Below, in pieces: positions 36,236 to 45,983 of a stretch of DNA of 64,000 nt (the first letter of the stretch is position 1; every line of letters begins with the position of its first letter). The stretch is from Aquimarina algicola. GTDB lineage: Bacteria > Bacteroidota > Bacteroidia > Flavobacteriales > Flavobacteriaceae. The position numbers were made by a program, and so were the translations under genes. The DNA lies in NCBI RefSeq assembly GCF_006443095.1, contig NZ_VFWZ01000001.1:620001-684000 (forward strand), in the 5' to 3' direction. Below the pieces are notes generated by a model. That model saw only the letters and a program-made list of their open reading frames with translations, was not told the origin of the DNA and ran no database searches.

Positions 36236-37087
36236 ATGACAATTAAAAAAAGAGAAGAAAGACTTATGAATAAGTCTATTAGAGTAAGTTTTAAATTTAT
36301 GTTTTTTGTTTTTTTACTTGGAGCTATTTCATGTTCGAAAGATGATCCGGTTAATGAAACTGAAATTAATGAGGTTTTAGCAAGAAAAAAGAGAACCCCT
36401 GTACCTTATGATAAATTTTCTAAAGCTCTAAATAAAGCAAAATTACAAGGACCAGGAAGTGGAATCATTAAAAGGAAGATTAAAAAAAATAAAAAAGACA
36501 TTTGGGTTAATGTAGAGAAAGGAAATTTTAGTGGATATAAGAGTAGTAACTTTTATATGAAAGATAACCAAATGTATTTTAAAAGTCCAAAAGGAAGTAA
36601 AAAAAGAACTGAATTAAGAAGGTTTGGTGATTATAGTCCATCAACTAGTTTGACTTCTACTGGAAATCTAAAAGTTCATACTACTAGTCATAAAGAATTT
36701 ACTGTTATGCAACTTCATCATAGTGGTAAAAACAGCCCTTTATTAAAAATAGAATACAAAGCAGAAAGTGGTAAAAATGCTGCTGGTTTTTATGCCGTAA
36801 ATCGAAGTAAACCTGGCGCTTCAACTAGTGGAAGAACAAAATTTTTAAGAGGTGGTAGTGCTGCTAAGTTTAAGATTAGATATCGACCTTACAATAAAAA
36901 ACTTAAAAATGGTAAACTACAAGCAAGAGCAAAGGTTTCAGTAGTTGTTAATAATAATTCAAAAAGCCCTGTCCAAATTGCTGATATTTTGCAGAGTGAT
37001 TGGGGAACAGGTTTTTATTTTAAAGCAGGAGCTTATAATCAAAAATCAGGTAGTGCAAAGGTATCTTTTCTTTCATTAGATTGGTAA
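36236..37087 (+). CDS. PL7-family alginate-lyase-like lipoprotein
   Basis: A 283-residue protein with a lipoprotein signal ending LLGAISCSK, so it is probably outer-membrane anchored. The mature part shows the three PL7 motifs: KKRTELRRF (the R-T/S-E-L-R strand) near 122, MQLHHSG (QIH/QVH position) near 157, and FYFKAGAYNQ near 260. PL7 enzymes split alginate by beta-elimination. His in QLHH and Tyr in the last motif match the usual catalytic pair. The first ATG at 36236 precedes a second at 36266 (MNKSIRVSF), which makes a more normal signal peptide. No transporter or other alginate gene is nearby. Confidence 0.85.
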   Translation: MTIKKREERLMNKSIRVSFKFMFFVFLLGAISCSKDDPVNETEINEVLARKKRTPVPYDKFSKALNKAKLQGPGSGIIKRKIKKNKKDIWVNVEKGNFSGYKSSNFYMKDNQMYFKSPKGSKKRTELRRFGDYSPSTSLTSTGNLKVHTTSHKEFTVMQLHHSGKNSPLLKIEYKAESGKNAAGFYAVNRSKPGASTSGRTKFLRGGSAAKFKIRYRPYNKKLKNGKLQARAKVSVVVNNNSKSPVQIADILQSDWGTGFYFKAGAYNQKSGSAKVSFLSLDW

Positions 37088-37773
37088 AATTATAGTAGAG
37101 TAAATTTCTATAGTACAGTTTTAGGTTTAGCATTACAAATAGATTTTGTTATTGTAATATGATACAAAAATTTTATTTGAAATTTATTCTATAAATGAAA
37201 AAGAACTTAAACTTCATATATGGCTCTAGTGCCAAGTAAAATTTAAACCTTTACTTCATTATAATTTTGATGATAATCATATTAATAGGGGGGCTATTAT
37301 TATATCATTGAATTATAAACTAGAGCCATTGTATGACAATAAATACCTAAAAAAATATTTTTTTGATCATATCATTAACATCATGTATCTACAATGATCT
37401 GATGATGAAAAAGAAATAATTATTTAAAAAAATGGGCACAAATAAAGAGAGGAGTTTAAAGAAGTAATACTCTTTTACTATGAATGCATTTTACTTTATG
37501 ATCCAGGTAAGAATTTCCAACAATTACTTACTTATAATTACAACAGATATTCATTATTTAAATACTATTTTTAATCAAACAAATCAACAAACTGTCTAAT
37601 ACTATATATTACTTCTACATTTAAAGCATGATAACGAATCATACGATCATTTCATAAATAATCAACATTCTATTTTTTTTAAGATGTAATTGCATCTCTG
37701 ATTTTATTTTTTCTATGTAATTTTGAAAAATATAACGGTTACGTTATGATAAACTTAAATTAACACATTACCC
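37088..37773. other. Gap of 685 bp without a gene
   Basis: No convincing frame is visible. ATGGCTCTAGT at 37220-37230 and ACTAGAGCCAT at 37319-37329 form an 11-bp inverted repeat around about 88 bp, perhaps the ends of a small degraded element. TAATTTTG at 37718-37725 fits the -7 box and could serve the SpeE-like gene at 37774. Confidence 0.45.
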
Positions 37774-39315
37774 TTGTCACAAAAAAAGTCCAGAATTCTT
37801 AAACTAGCTTTATTTGCCACCGGACTTTCAGGAATTGTTGCAGAATATATTTTATCTACATTAGCAACTTATTTTTTGGGTGATTCTGTTTTTCAATGGA
37901 CGATGATATTGTCTATTATGTTATTCGCTATGGGAGTTGGAAGTAGATTGAGTACTTTTTTTACTACCAAAATCCTAGAAAAATTTTTGATTGCAGAGTT
38001 TCTATTATCGCTACTTACATCTACTGCTGCGCTCGCTACTTATTTTCTAGTTGGTTTTACAGAAAACATTGGTCTCGTTATTTATAGCTTCAGTATTGCT
38101 ATAGGATTATTAATAGGAATGGAAATTCCTCTGGTAACACGTATTAATCAAGATAATGAGGAGCTAAGAACCAATATCGCCGGAGTGATGGAGAATGATT
38201 ATTATGGAAGCCTCATTGGTGGTTTATTTTTTGTTTTTGTAGGTTTACCTTTCTTAGGGTTAACCCATACACCTTTTATACTTGGCGGAATCAATTTCTT
38301 AGTTGCTATTGCTCTTTTTGTAAGACTAAAAAAGTATATAACTGTATCTTATCTAATCCCTTTTAAAATTACAATTCCTGTTGTATTATGTACCATATTG
38401 TTTTTAAGCTATAATGCTGATGAAATCGTATTGTATGGTGAGCAAAAGAAATTTAATGACAAAGTTGTTTTCTCTAAACAAACACGTTACCAAAAAATTA
38501 CCATCACACAATGGAAAGAACATTATTGGTTATATCTTAACGCTAGCAAACAACTATGTACTTTTGATGAATTTTTATATCATGAGCCTTTAGTCCATCC
38601 CGTAATGAAACTTACCAAGGATCCTCGCAATGTATTAATTCTAGGAGCCGGAGATGGTTGTGCAATACGAGAGGTATTAAAATATCAGGAAGTACAAAAT
38701 ATCACCTTGGTTGATATTGATCCCGAAATGACAAAAATCGGGAAATCAAATGAGATTTTCACTACTATGAATGATAGTGCGTACTATAATCCCAAAGTAA
38801 AGGTAGTCAATCAAGATGCATTTCAATTTTTAGAAAATTCTACTGAATTCTATGATGTAATGATTCTTGATTTTCCTGACCCTAAAAGTATTGATTTAAA
38901 TAGAGTGTACACCAAAGAGTTCTATAGGCTTTGTCATAAAAGGCTTAGACCTTTGGGGAATATTATAACCCAGGCAGTTAGCCCCTACTATACAACAAAA
39001 GCTTTTAGATCTATCGAAAAAACAATTGATGCTTCTGGGTTTACTGCATTACCTATTCACAATCATGTATATTCATTTGGAGAATGGGGATGGGTTATCG
39101 GATCCAAACAACAAACCAAAAGCGAACTTAAAGAAGACCTTTTAAAAATGACTTTTGATGATCTCGATGTAAAATGGATTACAAATGAATCAATGAATCT
39201 TATGACTTCTTTTGGTCGAGACCTTATAAAGGTAGATAGTGTAGAAGTAAATACTGTGCGCAACCCTGTTTTATATAAATATTATTTAGATGGTACATGG
39301 GCTAAATTCTTATAA
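37774..39315 (+). CDS. Membrane-anchored spermidine-synthase-like protein
   Basis: A 513-residue protein started by TTG. The first 220 residues hold about seven membrane helices (LALFATGLSGIVAEYILSTL is the first). The C-terminal half is a SpeE-type fold: YHEPLVHPVM near 268, LILGAGDGCAIREVLKY near 287 for decarboxylated AdoMet binding, LVDIDPEM near 312, and MILDFPDPKS in place of the usual catalytic D-S/T-D-P. It may transfer aminopropyl groups to a polyamine at the membrane. The relaxed DFPDP motif leaves room for another substrate. The FAD protein gene follows 9 bp later. Confidence 0.87.
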   Translation: MSQKKSRILKLALFATGLSGIVAEYILSTLATYFLGDSVFQWTMILSIMLFAMGVGSRLSTFFTTKILEKFLIAEFLLSLLTSTAALATYFLVGFTENIGLVIYSFSIAIGLLIGMEIPLVTRINQDNEELRTNIAGVMENDYYGSLIGGLFFVFVGLPFLGLTHTPFILGGINFLVAIALFVRLKKYITVSYLIPFKITIPVVLCTILFLSYNADEIVLYGEQKKFNDKVVFSKQTRYQKITITQWKEHYWLYLNASKQLCTFDEFLYHEPLVHPVMKLTKDPRNVLILGAGDGCAIREVLKYQEVQNITLVDIDPEMTKIGKSNEIFTTMNDSAYYNPKVKVVNQDAFQFLENSTEFYDVMILDFPDPKSIDLNRVYTKEFYRLCHKRLRPLGNIITQAVSPYYTTKAFRSIEKTIDASGFTALPIHNHVYSFGEWGWVIGSKQQTKSELKEDLLKMTFDDLDVKWITNESMNLMTSFGRDLIKVDSVEVNTVRNPVLYKYYLDGTWAKFL

Positions 39316-39324
39316 TCATTATAA

Positions 39325-40845
39325 ATGGATAGACGTCAATTTTTATATCTAAGCGGAGGAATCATTACTTTGGGAGCTTGTAAAAAAAGTAATCCTGAAA
39401 TTTTACAAAAAAAACTAACATTTCCCATCCATATTGATTCGAATAGCAAAACAGGACATCTTGTAAAATCAGCAATTGAACTACCCATAACATCTAACCT
39501 GAGAACAGAAACTCTCATTGTCGGAGGAGGAATTGCAGGGCTATCGGCAGCATGTTCATCACCTTCTAAAGATTTTATGGTATGCGAACTAAATACAAGA
39601 TTGGGAGGCACATCGAGCGCTTTATCCATCAACAATACACTATATTCACAAGGAGCGCATTATGAACATACATATTTACAAAACTATGGTAAAGATGGTC
39701 TGAAATTATTAGAAAAGTTACAGGTAATTAAATTTAATTCCTATACCAATTTGTGGGACTTTGTAGATCAACAACACCTTATCTCCTCTGAACAAGAAAC
39801 TGCTTGTTACGTACATGGAGAGATGAAACCTTCAGTTTTATTGAATTCTGAATTACGCAAAAACTTTTTTGATCTGCTTAGTCAATTCAAAGGAGATTTC
39901 CCATTACCAAGTACTTTAATCCCTTCTGAGCTTCATTATCTGGATCACATTACATTCTACGATTACCTCAATAAATATCTACCTATCGATGGTTCATTTA
40001 TCAATGCAATAGACTATCAAATGCTGGATGATTATGGTGGTACTTCTAAACAAGTTTCAGCATTGGCAGGTATCCACTATTATACATGCAGACCTTATTA
40101 CTCTAATCAGAGCATTGAATTATTCTCTCCTGTTGAGGGTAATTATTATTTCATAAATAAAATGGCAAATCAGATTCCTTCTGAAAATTTACACTGTAAT
40201 CATCTCGTATTTGGATTAAAAAAAGAAATGAACAGATGGCATATCGATGTTTTGGATACCAAAAACATGATCCGAAAGAAAGTGATAGCCAATACCGTTG
40301 TCTATGCCGGCCAAAAACATGCATTACGATATGTTTATCCTTTAGCTTTTCCTCAATTCAAAGATGTCTCTTATACCCCATGGGTAGTTATTAACATTGC
40401 TGTTTCTAATGATATAAAACTCCCTAATAGTAAGTGGCAAAATGATTTTATCTCCACAGATACTACTTTTTTGGGTTTTGCTGATTCCAAGATTCAGAAT
40501 CCAAATAATAATAGAGTACTTACTGCTTACTATTGTTTTCCTGATATGCATCATTACAGTGTACAACATCTGGAAACTTCTTATGAAGCTATTGTGCATG
40601 AAACGATCAAAAAAATATCTGACTATTACAAAAAAGACATTAGTAGTGCTGTACAAGAAGTATATATTAAATTATTAGGCCATGCTATGCCAATGCCAAA
40701 GACAGGTTATTTAACAACATCAAGAAAATTATCAATAGATGGTTTAGCTTTTGCAGGGGCTGATACAGGTCGTTTACCACTTTTATTTGATGCATTAGAC
40801 TCTGGCATACAAGCTTCAAAAATGATATCTAATACAGAAATATGA
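39325..40845 (+). CDS. FAD-dependent amine-oxidase-like protein
   Basis: A 506-residue protein. The N-terminus MDRRQFLYLSGGIITLGAC combines a twin-arginine-like start and a lipobox Cys at 19. TLIVGGGIAGLSAAC near 63-77 binds FAD, CELNTRLGGTSS near 90 is the GG-motif region, and GLAFAGADTGRLPLLFDALDSG near the end closes the FAD site. This is the layout of the flavin amine oxidase / phytoene desaturase group. Between two SpeE-like genes a polyamine or its aminopropyl product is a sensible substrate. It converges with the second SpeE-like gene, 4 bp away. Confidence 0.83.
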   Translation: MDRRQFLYLSGGIITLGACKKSNPEILQKKLTFPIHIDSNSKTGHLVKSAIELPITSNLRTETLIVGGGIAGLSAACSSPSKDFMVCELNTRLGGTSSALSINNTLYSQGAHYEHTYLQNYGKDGLKLLEKLQVIKFNSYTNLWDFVDQQHLISSEQETACYVHGEMKPSVLLNSELRKNFFDLLSQFKGDFPLPSTLIPSELHYLDHITFYDYLNKYLPIDGSFINAIDYQMLDDYGGTSKQVSALAGIHYYTCRPYYSNQSIELFSPVEGNYYFINKMANQIPSENLHCNHLVFGLKKEMNRWHIDVLDTKNMIRKKVIANTVVYAGQKHALRYVYPLAFPQFKDVSYTPWVVINIAVSNDIKLPNSKWQNDFISTDTTFLGFADSKIQNPNNNRVLTAYYCFPDMHHYSVQHLETSYEAIVHETIKKISDYYKKDISSAVQEVYIKLLGHAMPMPKTGYLTTSRKLSIDGLAFAGADTGRLPLLFDALDSGIQASKMISNTEI

Positions 40846-40849
40846 TTTT

Positions 40850-42385
40850 TTAATACATATCCCAATTGCCATCTAAATAGTATTTATAAAGCATGGGTGA
40901 ATTAATCGTATTAATTTCTACGAGAGATGTATCTACCAATGGTTTTCCGAAAGATGTGATTAAATTTATAGCCTCTTTATTGAACCATTTATTATTAAGA
41001 TGTTTATACGAAGCTTGTTTTAATCGTTTTATCATTTGTGCTTTGGTATTTTTCTTACTTCCTAAAATCCAACCCCATTCTCCCAAAGTCAGTACTTGAT
41101 TGTGCAATGGTAAACACGAGAAACCGGCAGCTTTCATCGTTTTGTCAATACAATAAAATGCTTTTGTTGCATAATAAGGACTACCAGCCTGAGTAATAAT
41201 ATGTCCGTTAGGGCGTAATGCCTGATATGCCAAATGGTAAAACTCTAGAGAATACAGTTTATTGATATCAATAGTTTTGGCATCAGGTAGATCTATAATA
41301 ATAACATCATAAAAAATCTGGTTCGTTTCTAAAAAAGTAAAACCATCATCATTAATAATTGTCACTTTGGGGTCATGTAATGCAGCCTCATTATATTTTA
41401 CAATTCCTTGAAATTCTTTTCCTAACCTTGTCATAGCCGGATCCAAATCTACAAGTGTAATTGTATTTACATCATCATACTTCAATAATTCTTTTACATT
41501 AAATCCATCTCCTCCACCGATAATCAATATATTTTTATGTTCTGGTGTTAATGCCATGATAGGATGTACCATAGGCTCATGATATAGAAATTCATCAAAC
41601 GTGCTGAGCTGTTGGTTTCCATTAATATAAAGCCAATAATGTTCTTTCCATTGAGTGACCGTGATTTGTTGATATTTAGACTGTTCTTGATAGACTATTT
41701 TATCTTTATATCTGGATTGTTCGCTATGCAGCACTATATCATCTGATACTGTAAACCCTACACTTAATATGAATATCAATACCACTATTGAAGAAATTAC
41801 CCATTTTTTTTCTGTAATCAATTCACTTTTATAGTTCCAGAAAAGTAATCCTGCAGCAATAAAATTCAACGTTCCAAAAACGAATGCTGTATTTGTTATC
41901 CCTAACTCTGGCAATCCCCAAAAAGCAAATAACAACCCTCCTATTAAACTACCAATATAATCCCAGGACATTATATTGGATATGTTTTTGTTTAAGGGCT
42001 CATATTGTTGATTTAGCCTTGTTGCCAGAGGGATTTCAAACCCTATACAAAAACCTACCAACAATGCTAGTGTATAAATAATTATGGATATAAATTCTGT
42101 TTTTGCAGCAATGGCATAAACAAATAATGGCGAAAAACTGATGAGAATCGATAGTAAGAACTCTATAGTAAGAAATGTGAGTAATATATGTTTGGTAACC
42201 AATCTACTGATACGGCTTCCTATCCCCATAGCAAAAAGCATGATTGATAACACAACAGTCCATTGTACAATTGCATTTCCTATAAAATAGGATCCTAATG
42301 TAGACAAAATAAATTCTGAGGTTAATCCAGAAATTCCTGTTGCAAAAATGGCTGTTTTAAGCCAAAAGCTCTTTGTTTTGATCAT
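40850..42385 (-). CDS. Second membrane-anchored spermidine-synthase-like protein
   Basis: A 511-residue paralogue of the protein at 37774, with the same order: about seven helices, then the SpeE fold. Shared stretches include the YHEPMVHPIMAL and ITVTQWKEHYWLY segments. LIIGGGDGFNVKELLKYDD is the decarboxylated-AdoMet loop and IIDLPDAKT stands at the catalytic D-x-x-D place. It is the last gene of the minus-strand operon that starts with speD. Two copies in opposite orientation around an FAD gene suggest duplication with inversion. Confidence 0.87.
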   Translation of the reverse strand: MIKTKSFWLKTAIFATGISGLTSEFILSTLGSYFIGNAIVQWTVVLSIMLFAMGIGSRISRLVTKHILLTFLTIEFLLSILISFSPLFVYAIAAKTEFISIIIYTLALLVGFCIGFEIPLATRLNQQYEPLNKNISNIMSWDYIGSLIGGLLFAFWGLPELGITNTAFVFGTLNFIAAGLLFWNYKSELITEKKWVISSIVVLIFILSVGFTVSDDIVLHSEQSRYKDKIVYQEQSKYQQITVTQWKEHYWLYINGNQQLSTFDEFLYHEPMVHPIMALTPEHKNILIIGGGDGFNVKELLKYDDVNTITLVDLDPAMTRLGKEFQGIVKYNEAALHDPKVTIINDDGFTFLETNQIFYDVIIIDLPDAKTIDINKLYSLEFYHLAYQALRPNGHIITQAGSPYYATKAFYCIDKTMKAAGFSCLPLHNQVLTLGEWGWILGSKKNTKAQMIKRLKQASYKHLNNKWFNKEAINLITSFGKPLVDTSLVEINTINSPMLYKYYLDGNWDMY

Positions 42386-42406
42386 GAGCTTAGTAAAATA
42401 ATGCTT

Positions 42407-43276
42407 TTACGAAAAACTAAGGCAAATTAATATTGATCCACCGATATAAGAAAAAGCTTCGATAACAGCTACTCCACTATTTGGTTTTTCTTGATTTACA
42501 ATTTCGTCTGTTAATTTTCTTTTTGGTAATAAAATTTTATCCGTAAGAAATCTAGCAATTGGTAATAATAATAATCCTATTCCAGTTTCTAATAAAAGGT
42601 TTTCTCCTACGATAATCCAACTATCTGCTTCCATTTGTGTTCCAAAACGTACTAAATTTGCAACAGCTATGATTGCTCCCGAAAATCCGATACCAACGGC
42701 TACATTATCATTTTTGATATGCTCATGGATATCGTAAGGAGTTATTTTATTATAAACAATCCCAACCAGAATCAATACAAACTGTGCTATTACCCACAGA
42801 ATAAGAATTTCTAAAAAATTGTCTTGATTTTCTGCAATTACTCCATAAATCACTAGACTATTTGCAATACAAATAGCAGCTTCTAATATACCAACTCCCT
42901 CATTTTGATCTTCTATAATTTCTTTTTTTATCGAAAATTTTCTTAGGATTAACTTATCAGAAATGATCACAGAAACATTTAGCAGAATAATCGATATGAT
43001 ACCATAGATCCCAACTTCGATAAGATCATCTACGATATGCCCGATCCCTTCGCCAGAATAAACAGCAGATATCACAATCACCAAACCTATATAATACCCA
43101 ACATTAGCAAATGAAAAAGCAAGATTATCTTTCTCCACTAGTTCTTTGTCTATATCAAAACTCCTATTGACAAGTTGGTATATCTTTTTACCTATAAAAA
43201 ACAAAAGAAAACTTACAACTAAATAAATAGAAGCTGTAATAAGGTTATCAAGAGTTCTAAAAAAATCGAATTGCAT
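42407..43276 (-). CDS. DUF350 membrane protein (two DUF350 units)
   Basis: A 289-residue integral membrane protein with about eight helices. It consists of two repeats of the DUF350 (YjfL-like) unit: each starts with a helix pair and contains an NLAFSFANVGYYIG / NVAVGIGFSGAIIA stretch. YjfL-type proteins occur beside polyamine, Psp-like and stress genes in many bacteria. The protein is encoded 21 bp upstream of the SpeE-like gene and is likely co-expressed with it. Confidence 0.88.
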   Translation of the reverse strand: MQFDFFRTLDNLITASIYLVVSFLLFFIGKKIYQLVNRSFDIDKELVEKDNLAFSFANVGYYIGLVIVISAVYSGEGIGHIVDDLIEVGIYGIISIILLNVSVIISDKLILRKFSIKKEIIEDQNEGVGILEAAICIANSLVIYGVIAENQDNFLEILILWVIAQFVLILVGIVYNKITPYDIHEHIKNDNVAVGIGFSGAIIAVANLVRFGTQMEADSWIIVGENLLLETGIGLLLLPIARFLTDKILLPKRKLTDEIVNQEKPNSGVAVIEAFSYIGGSILICLSFS

Positions 43277-43315
43277 ATCGTGTTGATTTAATATCTAAAT
43301 ATTTATGAAAAAAGA

Positions 43316-44026
43316 TTACTTCCCAAATCCTGTACTTCTGGATCGACTACCTGATCGACTTCTAGAAGAAGACCATCCTGTTTTAGAAGCTCTTCTTCTA
43401 AAAAAATTTGGTTTATCTTTTCTTGTTTGAGTAGAATTTGTTCCATAGCGGCTACTACCTCCGGCAGTTCTGGGTCCATAATAACTTTTTCTACCATAAT
43501 ACCCTCCATCACGATACGTGCGATAATCACTTTGGTATATTGGCCTGCTGATCATGCCGAACATTTGATTCATGAACATATAGCGCCCATAGAACCCCCA
43601 GAATGTAGAACCATTATGGGTTCTCCACTCTCCATACCTACTATCTCCCACATAACCATACCCGGGAGGTGAGGCTACTTTAGAGATTTCTCCTTGTCCT
43701 TTTTTTTCCAGAATTACCATTCCAAGATTATCAACGTGTGTATCAAAAAAACCTTCTTCTACTTCAATCCAATCCGACACTTCCTCATATGGAGTGTCAT
43801 CTTCTTTATGTTTAATAACCTTATATTTATGTAAATATGTTTTGAAAAAAGTACCTTCAACATTCATATCCTCTAAGATCACAGAGAATTGTTTTTCTTT
43901 ACTGTTTTCAACAATGTAATTATCGAGTGGTGTTTTTTTGAAATCCTTGGTTCCGCAACTCACAATGCTCAAGATCAATAAACTTAGCATTGTAAGATTT
44001 ACAAAATTTAATTTGTTCATTTTCAT
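43316..44026 (-). CDS. Lipoprotein of the speD-DUF350 operon
   Basis: A 236-residue protein from the ATG at 44026, which lies 4 bp after the stop of the DUF4178 gene; a longer frame would overlap that gene. The signal ends ILSIVSCGTK, so the protein is a lipoprotein. The middle is aromatic and Gly rich (PPGYGYVGDSRYGEW, FWGFYGRYMFMNQMFG). The last 60 residues are rich in Arg, Ser, Gly and Tyr and end with repeated SRS units. I do not recognise a family, though the operon position next to DUF4178 and DUF350 suggests a conserved accessory protein. Confidence 0.8.
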   Translation of the reverse strand: MKMNKLNFVNLTMLSLLILSIVSCGTKDFKKTPLDNYIVENSKEKQFSVILEDMNVEGTFFKTYLHKYKVIKHKEDDTPYEEVSDWIEVEEGFFDTHVDNLGMVILEKKGQGEISKVASPPGYGYVGDSRYGEWRTHNGSTFWGFYGRYMFMNQMFGMISRPIYQSDYRTYRDGGYYGRKSYYGPRTAGGSSRYGTNSTQTRKDKPNFFRRRASKTGWSSSRSRSGSRSRSTGFGK

Positions 44027-44030
44027 ACTT

Positions 44031-44564
44031 TTATCTTGGAAGAATATTTGAAAATTCATATTCTTTTACATAATTTCCATGAGTTGCTTCAAACTCTTCT
44101 TCACCTACTCTATTTACAGAAATCAACTCTTTGTTGTCTTTGTTTTGATATGTCCAGCTAATCAATTCATCATATTCATCTTCATTTCCTTCTTCTGCAC
44201 AGTTTCCTAAACTCGAACTTATTTTAGTAAAAGTACTATTTTTATAGGTTATAGTATTTGGTGCATCATCGTTAGCTATGGTAATATCAATAATATTAGG
44301 GTCAATATCAATGATATCTATTTTTTTCCAAACCGAGCAGATTAATTCATCGTCTTCTTCTACATAAAGGTATAATTTTTCATTACCAGCATCAAGAAAA
44401 TATTCTCGAGCAAAAGAATTATTACCCCAATCGTATAGGTATACACTTTTGACCTCCCAGGTTTTCATAAAATAATCCAGAATATAACCTTTTTTGAGTT
44501 CGTTTACTGTAAAATCAATTTTACTTTCTTTTTTGTCTTTCTTAAAAAAATTAAATATCCCCAT
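44031..44564 (-). CDS. DUF4178 domain protein
   Basis: A 177-residue soluble protein. GYILDYFMKTWEVKSVYLYDW near 30, a beta-rich middle and LISWTYQNKDNKELISVNRVG near 130 fit DUF4178. Such proteins accompany DUF350, SpeE-like and SpeD proteins in many genomes; the biochemical role is not known to me. It is 2 bp from the ion channel gene upstream and 4 bp from the lipoprotein gene downstream. Confidence 0.85.
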   Translation of the reverse strand: MGIFNFFKKDKKESKIDFTVNELKKGYILDYFMKTWEVKSVYLYDWGNNSFAREYFLDAGNEKLYLYVEEDDELICSVWKKIDIIDIDPNIIDITIANDDAPNTITYKNSTFTKISSSLGNCAEEGNEDEYDELISWTYQNKDNKELISVNRVGEEEFEATHGNYVKEYEFSNILPR

Positions 44565-44566
44565 AA

Positions 44567-45370
44567 TTATTCATCTATATTTTTACCACAATGTTTACAA
44601 ACTTTGCTTTGATTTTTACTATCCAAATTATCGCCAAATCCATTGGCTAAAATACCTGCCGGTAATGCAAATAACCCTACTCCTAAAATAGCCATTATTC
44701 CTGCCATAAATTTTCCCAATACAGTAACAGGATATACATCACCATACCCAACAGTCGTAAGTGTAGCAACTCCCCACCACATTGTAGCAGGAATACTCGA
44801 AAATGCTTCGGGCTGTGCCTTATTTTCAATAAAATACATTAGGCTTGAAGCGACAACCAATAAGGTTAATACTGCAAACAGCGAAATTACTAGTTCTTCT
44901 TTTTTTGATCGGATTACATTTCTTATAAGACCAAAAGCTCTGTTATACCTTGATAATTTTAAAATTCTAAACAATCGTACCAATCGTATACCTCTGATCA
45001 CTCTAGAATCTACAGTTGCTAATAGTGGAATATAAGCCGGTACTATTGCTAATAGATCAATAATACTAAAAAAGGAAAACAGATATTTTAACCGCCCGCT
45101 TATTGGTTTCGAATATTCTTCTTTTTCTGTAATAGACCATATTCTAAATACATATTCGATAGAAAAAATACATATAGAAAATAGCTCTATAAAATCAAAA
45201 ATTAATTGATATTCTTCTTTTAATGATCGAACTGATTCTAAGATTACAGCAAGAATGTTTAAGAAAATTAAAAAAATTATAAAAAAGTCAACTCTTCTAC
45301 TCCATGTATCGTCCGGAGCTCCTTTTTCTAGAATTTCGTAAGATCGCTTTTTTAGTTTCTTATAATTCAT
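44567..45370 (-). CDS. Voltage-gated-type ion channel (potassium selective)
   Basis: A 267-residue channel subunit of the six-helix type. The S4 voltage sensor is visible as RVIRGIRLVRLFRILKLSRY near 123-142, and the pore helix with TTVGYGD at about 213-219 gives the potassium selectivity filter. A CKHCGK motif at the very end could bind metal. The gene begins directly after the speD stop codon. Polyamines block many potassium channels, which may be why the two are linked; that is inference. Confidence 0.9.
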   Translation of the reverse strand: MNYKKLKKRSYEILEKGAPDDTWSRRVDFFIIFLIFLNILAVILESVRSLKEEYQLIFDFIELFSICIFSIEYVFRIWSITEKEEYSKPISGRLKYLFSFFSIIDLLAIVPAYIPLLATVDSRVIRGIRLVRLFRILKLSRYNRAFGLIRNVIRSKKEELVISLFAVLTLLVVASSLMYFIENKAQPEAFSSIPATMWWGVATLTTVGYGDVYPVTVLGKFMAGIMAILGVGLFALPAGILANGFGDNLDSKNQSKVCKHCGKNIDE

Positions 45371-45739
45371 TTAATACCCTTCTATATTAGTATTTATTAA
45401 ACCTCGTTCTACACTTTTATAACTGTGTTTTTGAGATGTTAATGCTTTTGCCAGCAGTTCATAAGCAATATGATAATCCATATTTGTATTGCAGGTAAAA
45501 AAATCTACTGCTGCATATCCATGCTCTGGCCAAGTATGCACTGCCAGATGGCTTTCTGCAATGACCACAACACCGGTTACCCCTTGAGGTGCAAATTTAT
45601 GAAATATCGATTTTATAATAGTCGCTCCAGAGGCAACTGCAGCTTTATTCATCGTTTCTTCTAATGTTTCTAATGTATTGAGTGCATCAAAAGAACATTC
45701 ATGAAACTCCATAAGTATGTGTAATCCTAGTCCATTCAT
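45371..45739 (-). CDS. speD: S-adenosylmethionine decarboxylase proenzyme
   Basis: A 122-residue class 1B enzyme. ESHLAVHTWPEHGYAAVDFFTC near 65-86 holds the Glu-Ser bond that is cut to give the pyruvoyl cofactor and the His and Cys of the active site. It makes decarboxylated AdoMet, the aminopropyl donor for spermidine synthesis. It is the first gene of the operon and would feed the two SpeE-like proteins. The 244 bp upstream should hold the promoter; I see no clear consensus match. Confidence 0.95.
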   Translation of the reverse strand: MNGLGLHILMEFHECSFDALNTLETLEETMNKAAVASGATIIKSIFHKFAPQGVTGVVVIAESHLAVHTWPEHGYAAVDFFTCNTNMDYHIAYELLAKALTSQKHSYKSVERGLINTNIEGY

Positions 45740-45983
45740 TATAGTAATGAGACGTTTTTTATAAATTTTTACTCTCGCTTTTTATTGCAAGATAAAATTA
45801 TTAAGAATCAGTTTTTATATTTTGAAGATTCTTTTTTTTCAAAATGATTGGATATGCCATTTATCGTAGCATTTTGAATACATTAAAGAGTTGTGCAACA
45901 TCTAGAGTATAAAAGTTGATATTAGTAACAAATCAACACCATCCTTTTCTTATTTTACGAAGATATTTTGTCTTTTTTTATAG

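Noticed and set aside
43303..43530. 75-codon minus-strand frame inside the lipoprotein gene 43316-44026
   Set aside because: Same strand, other phase, of a low-complexity coding stretch; a shadow.
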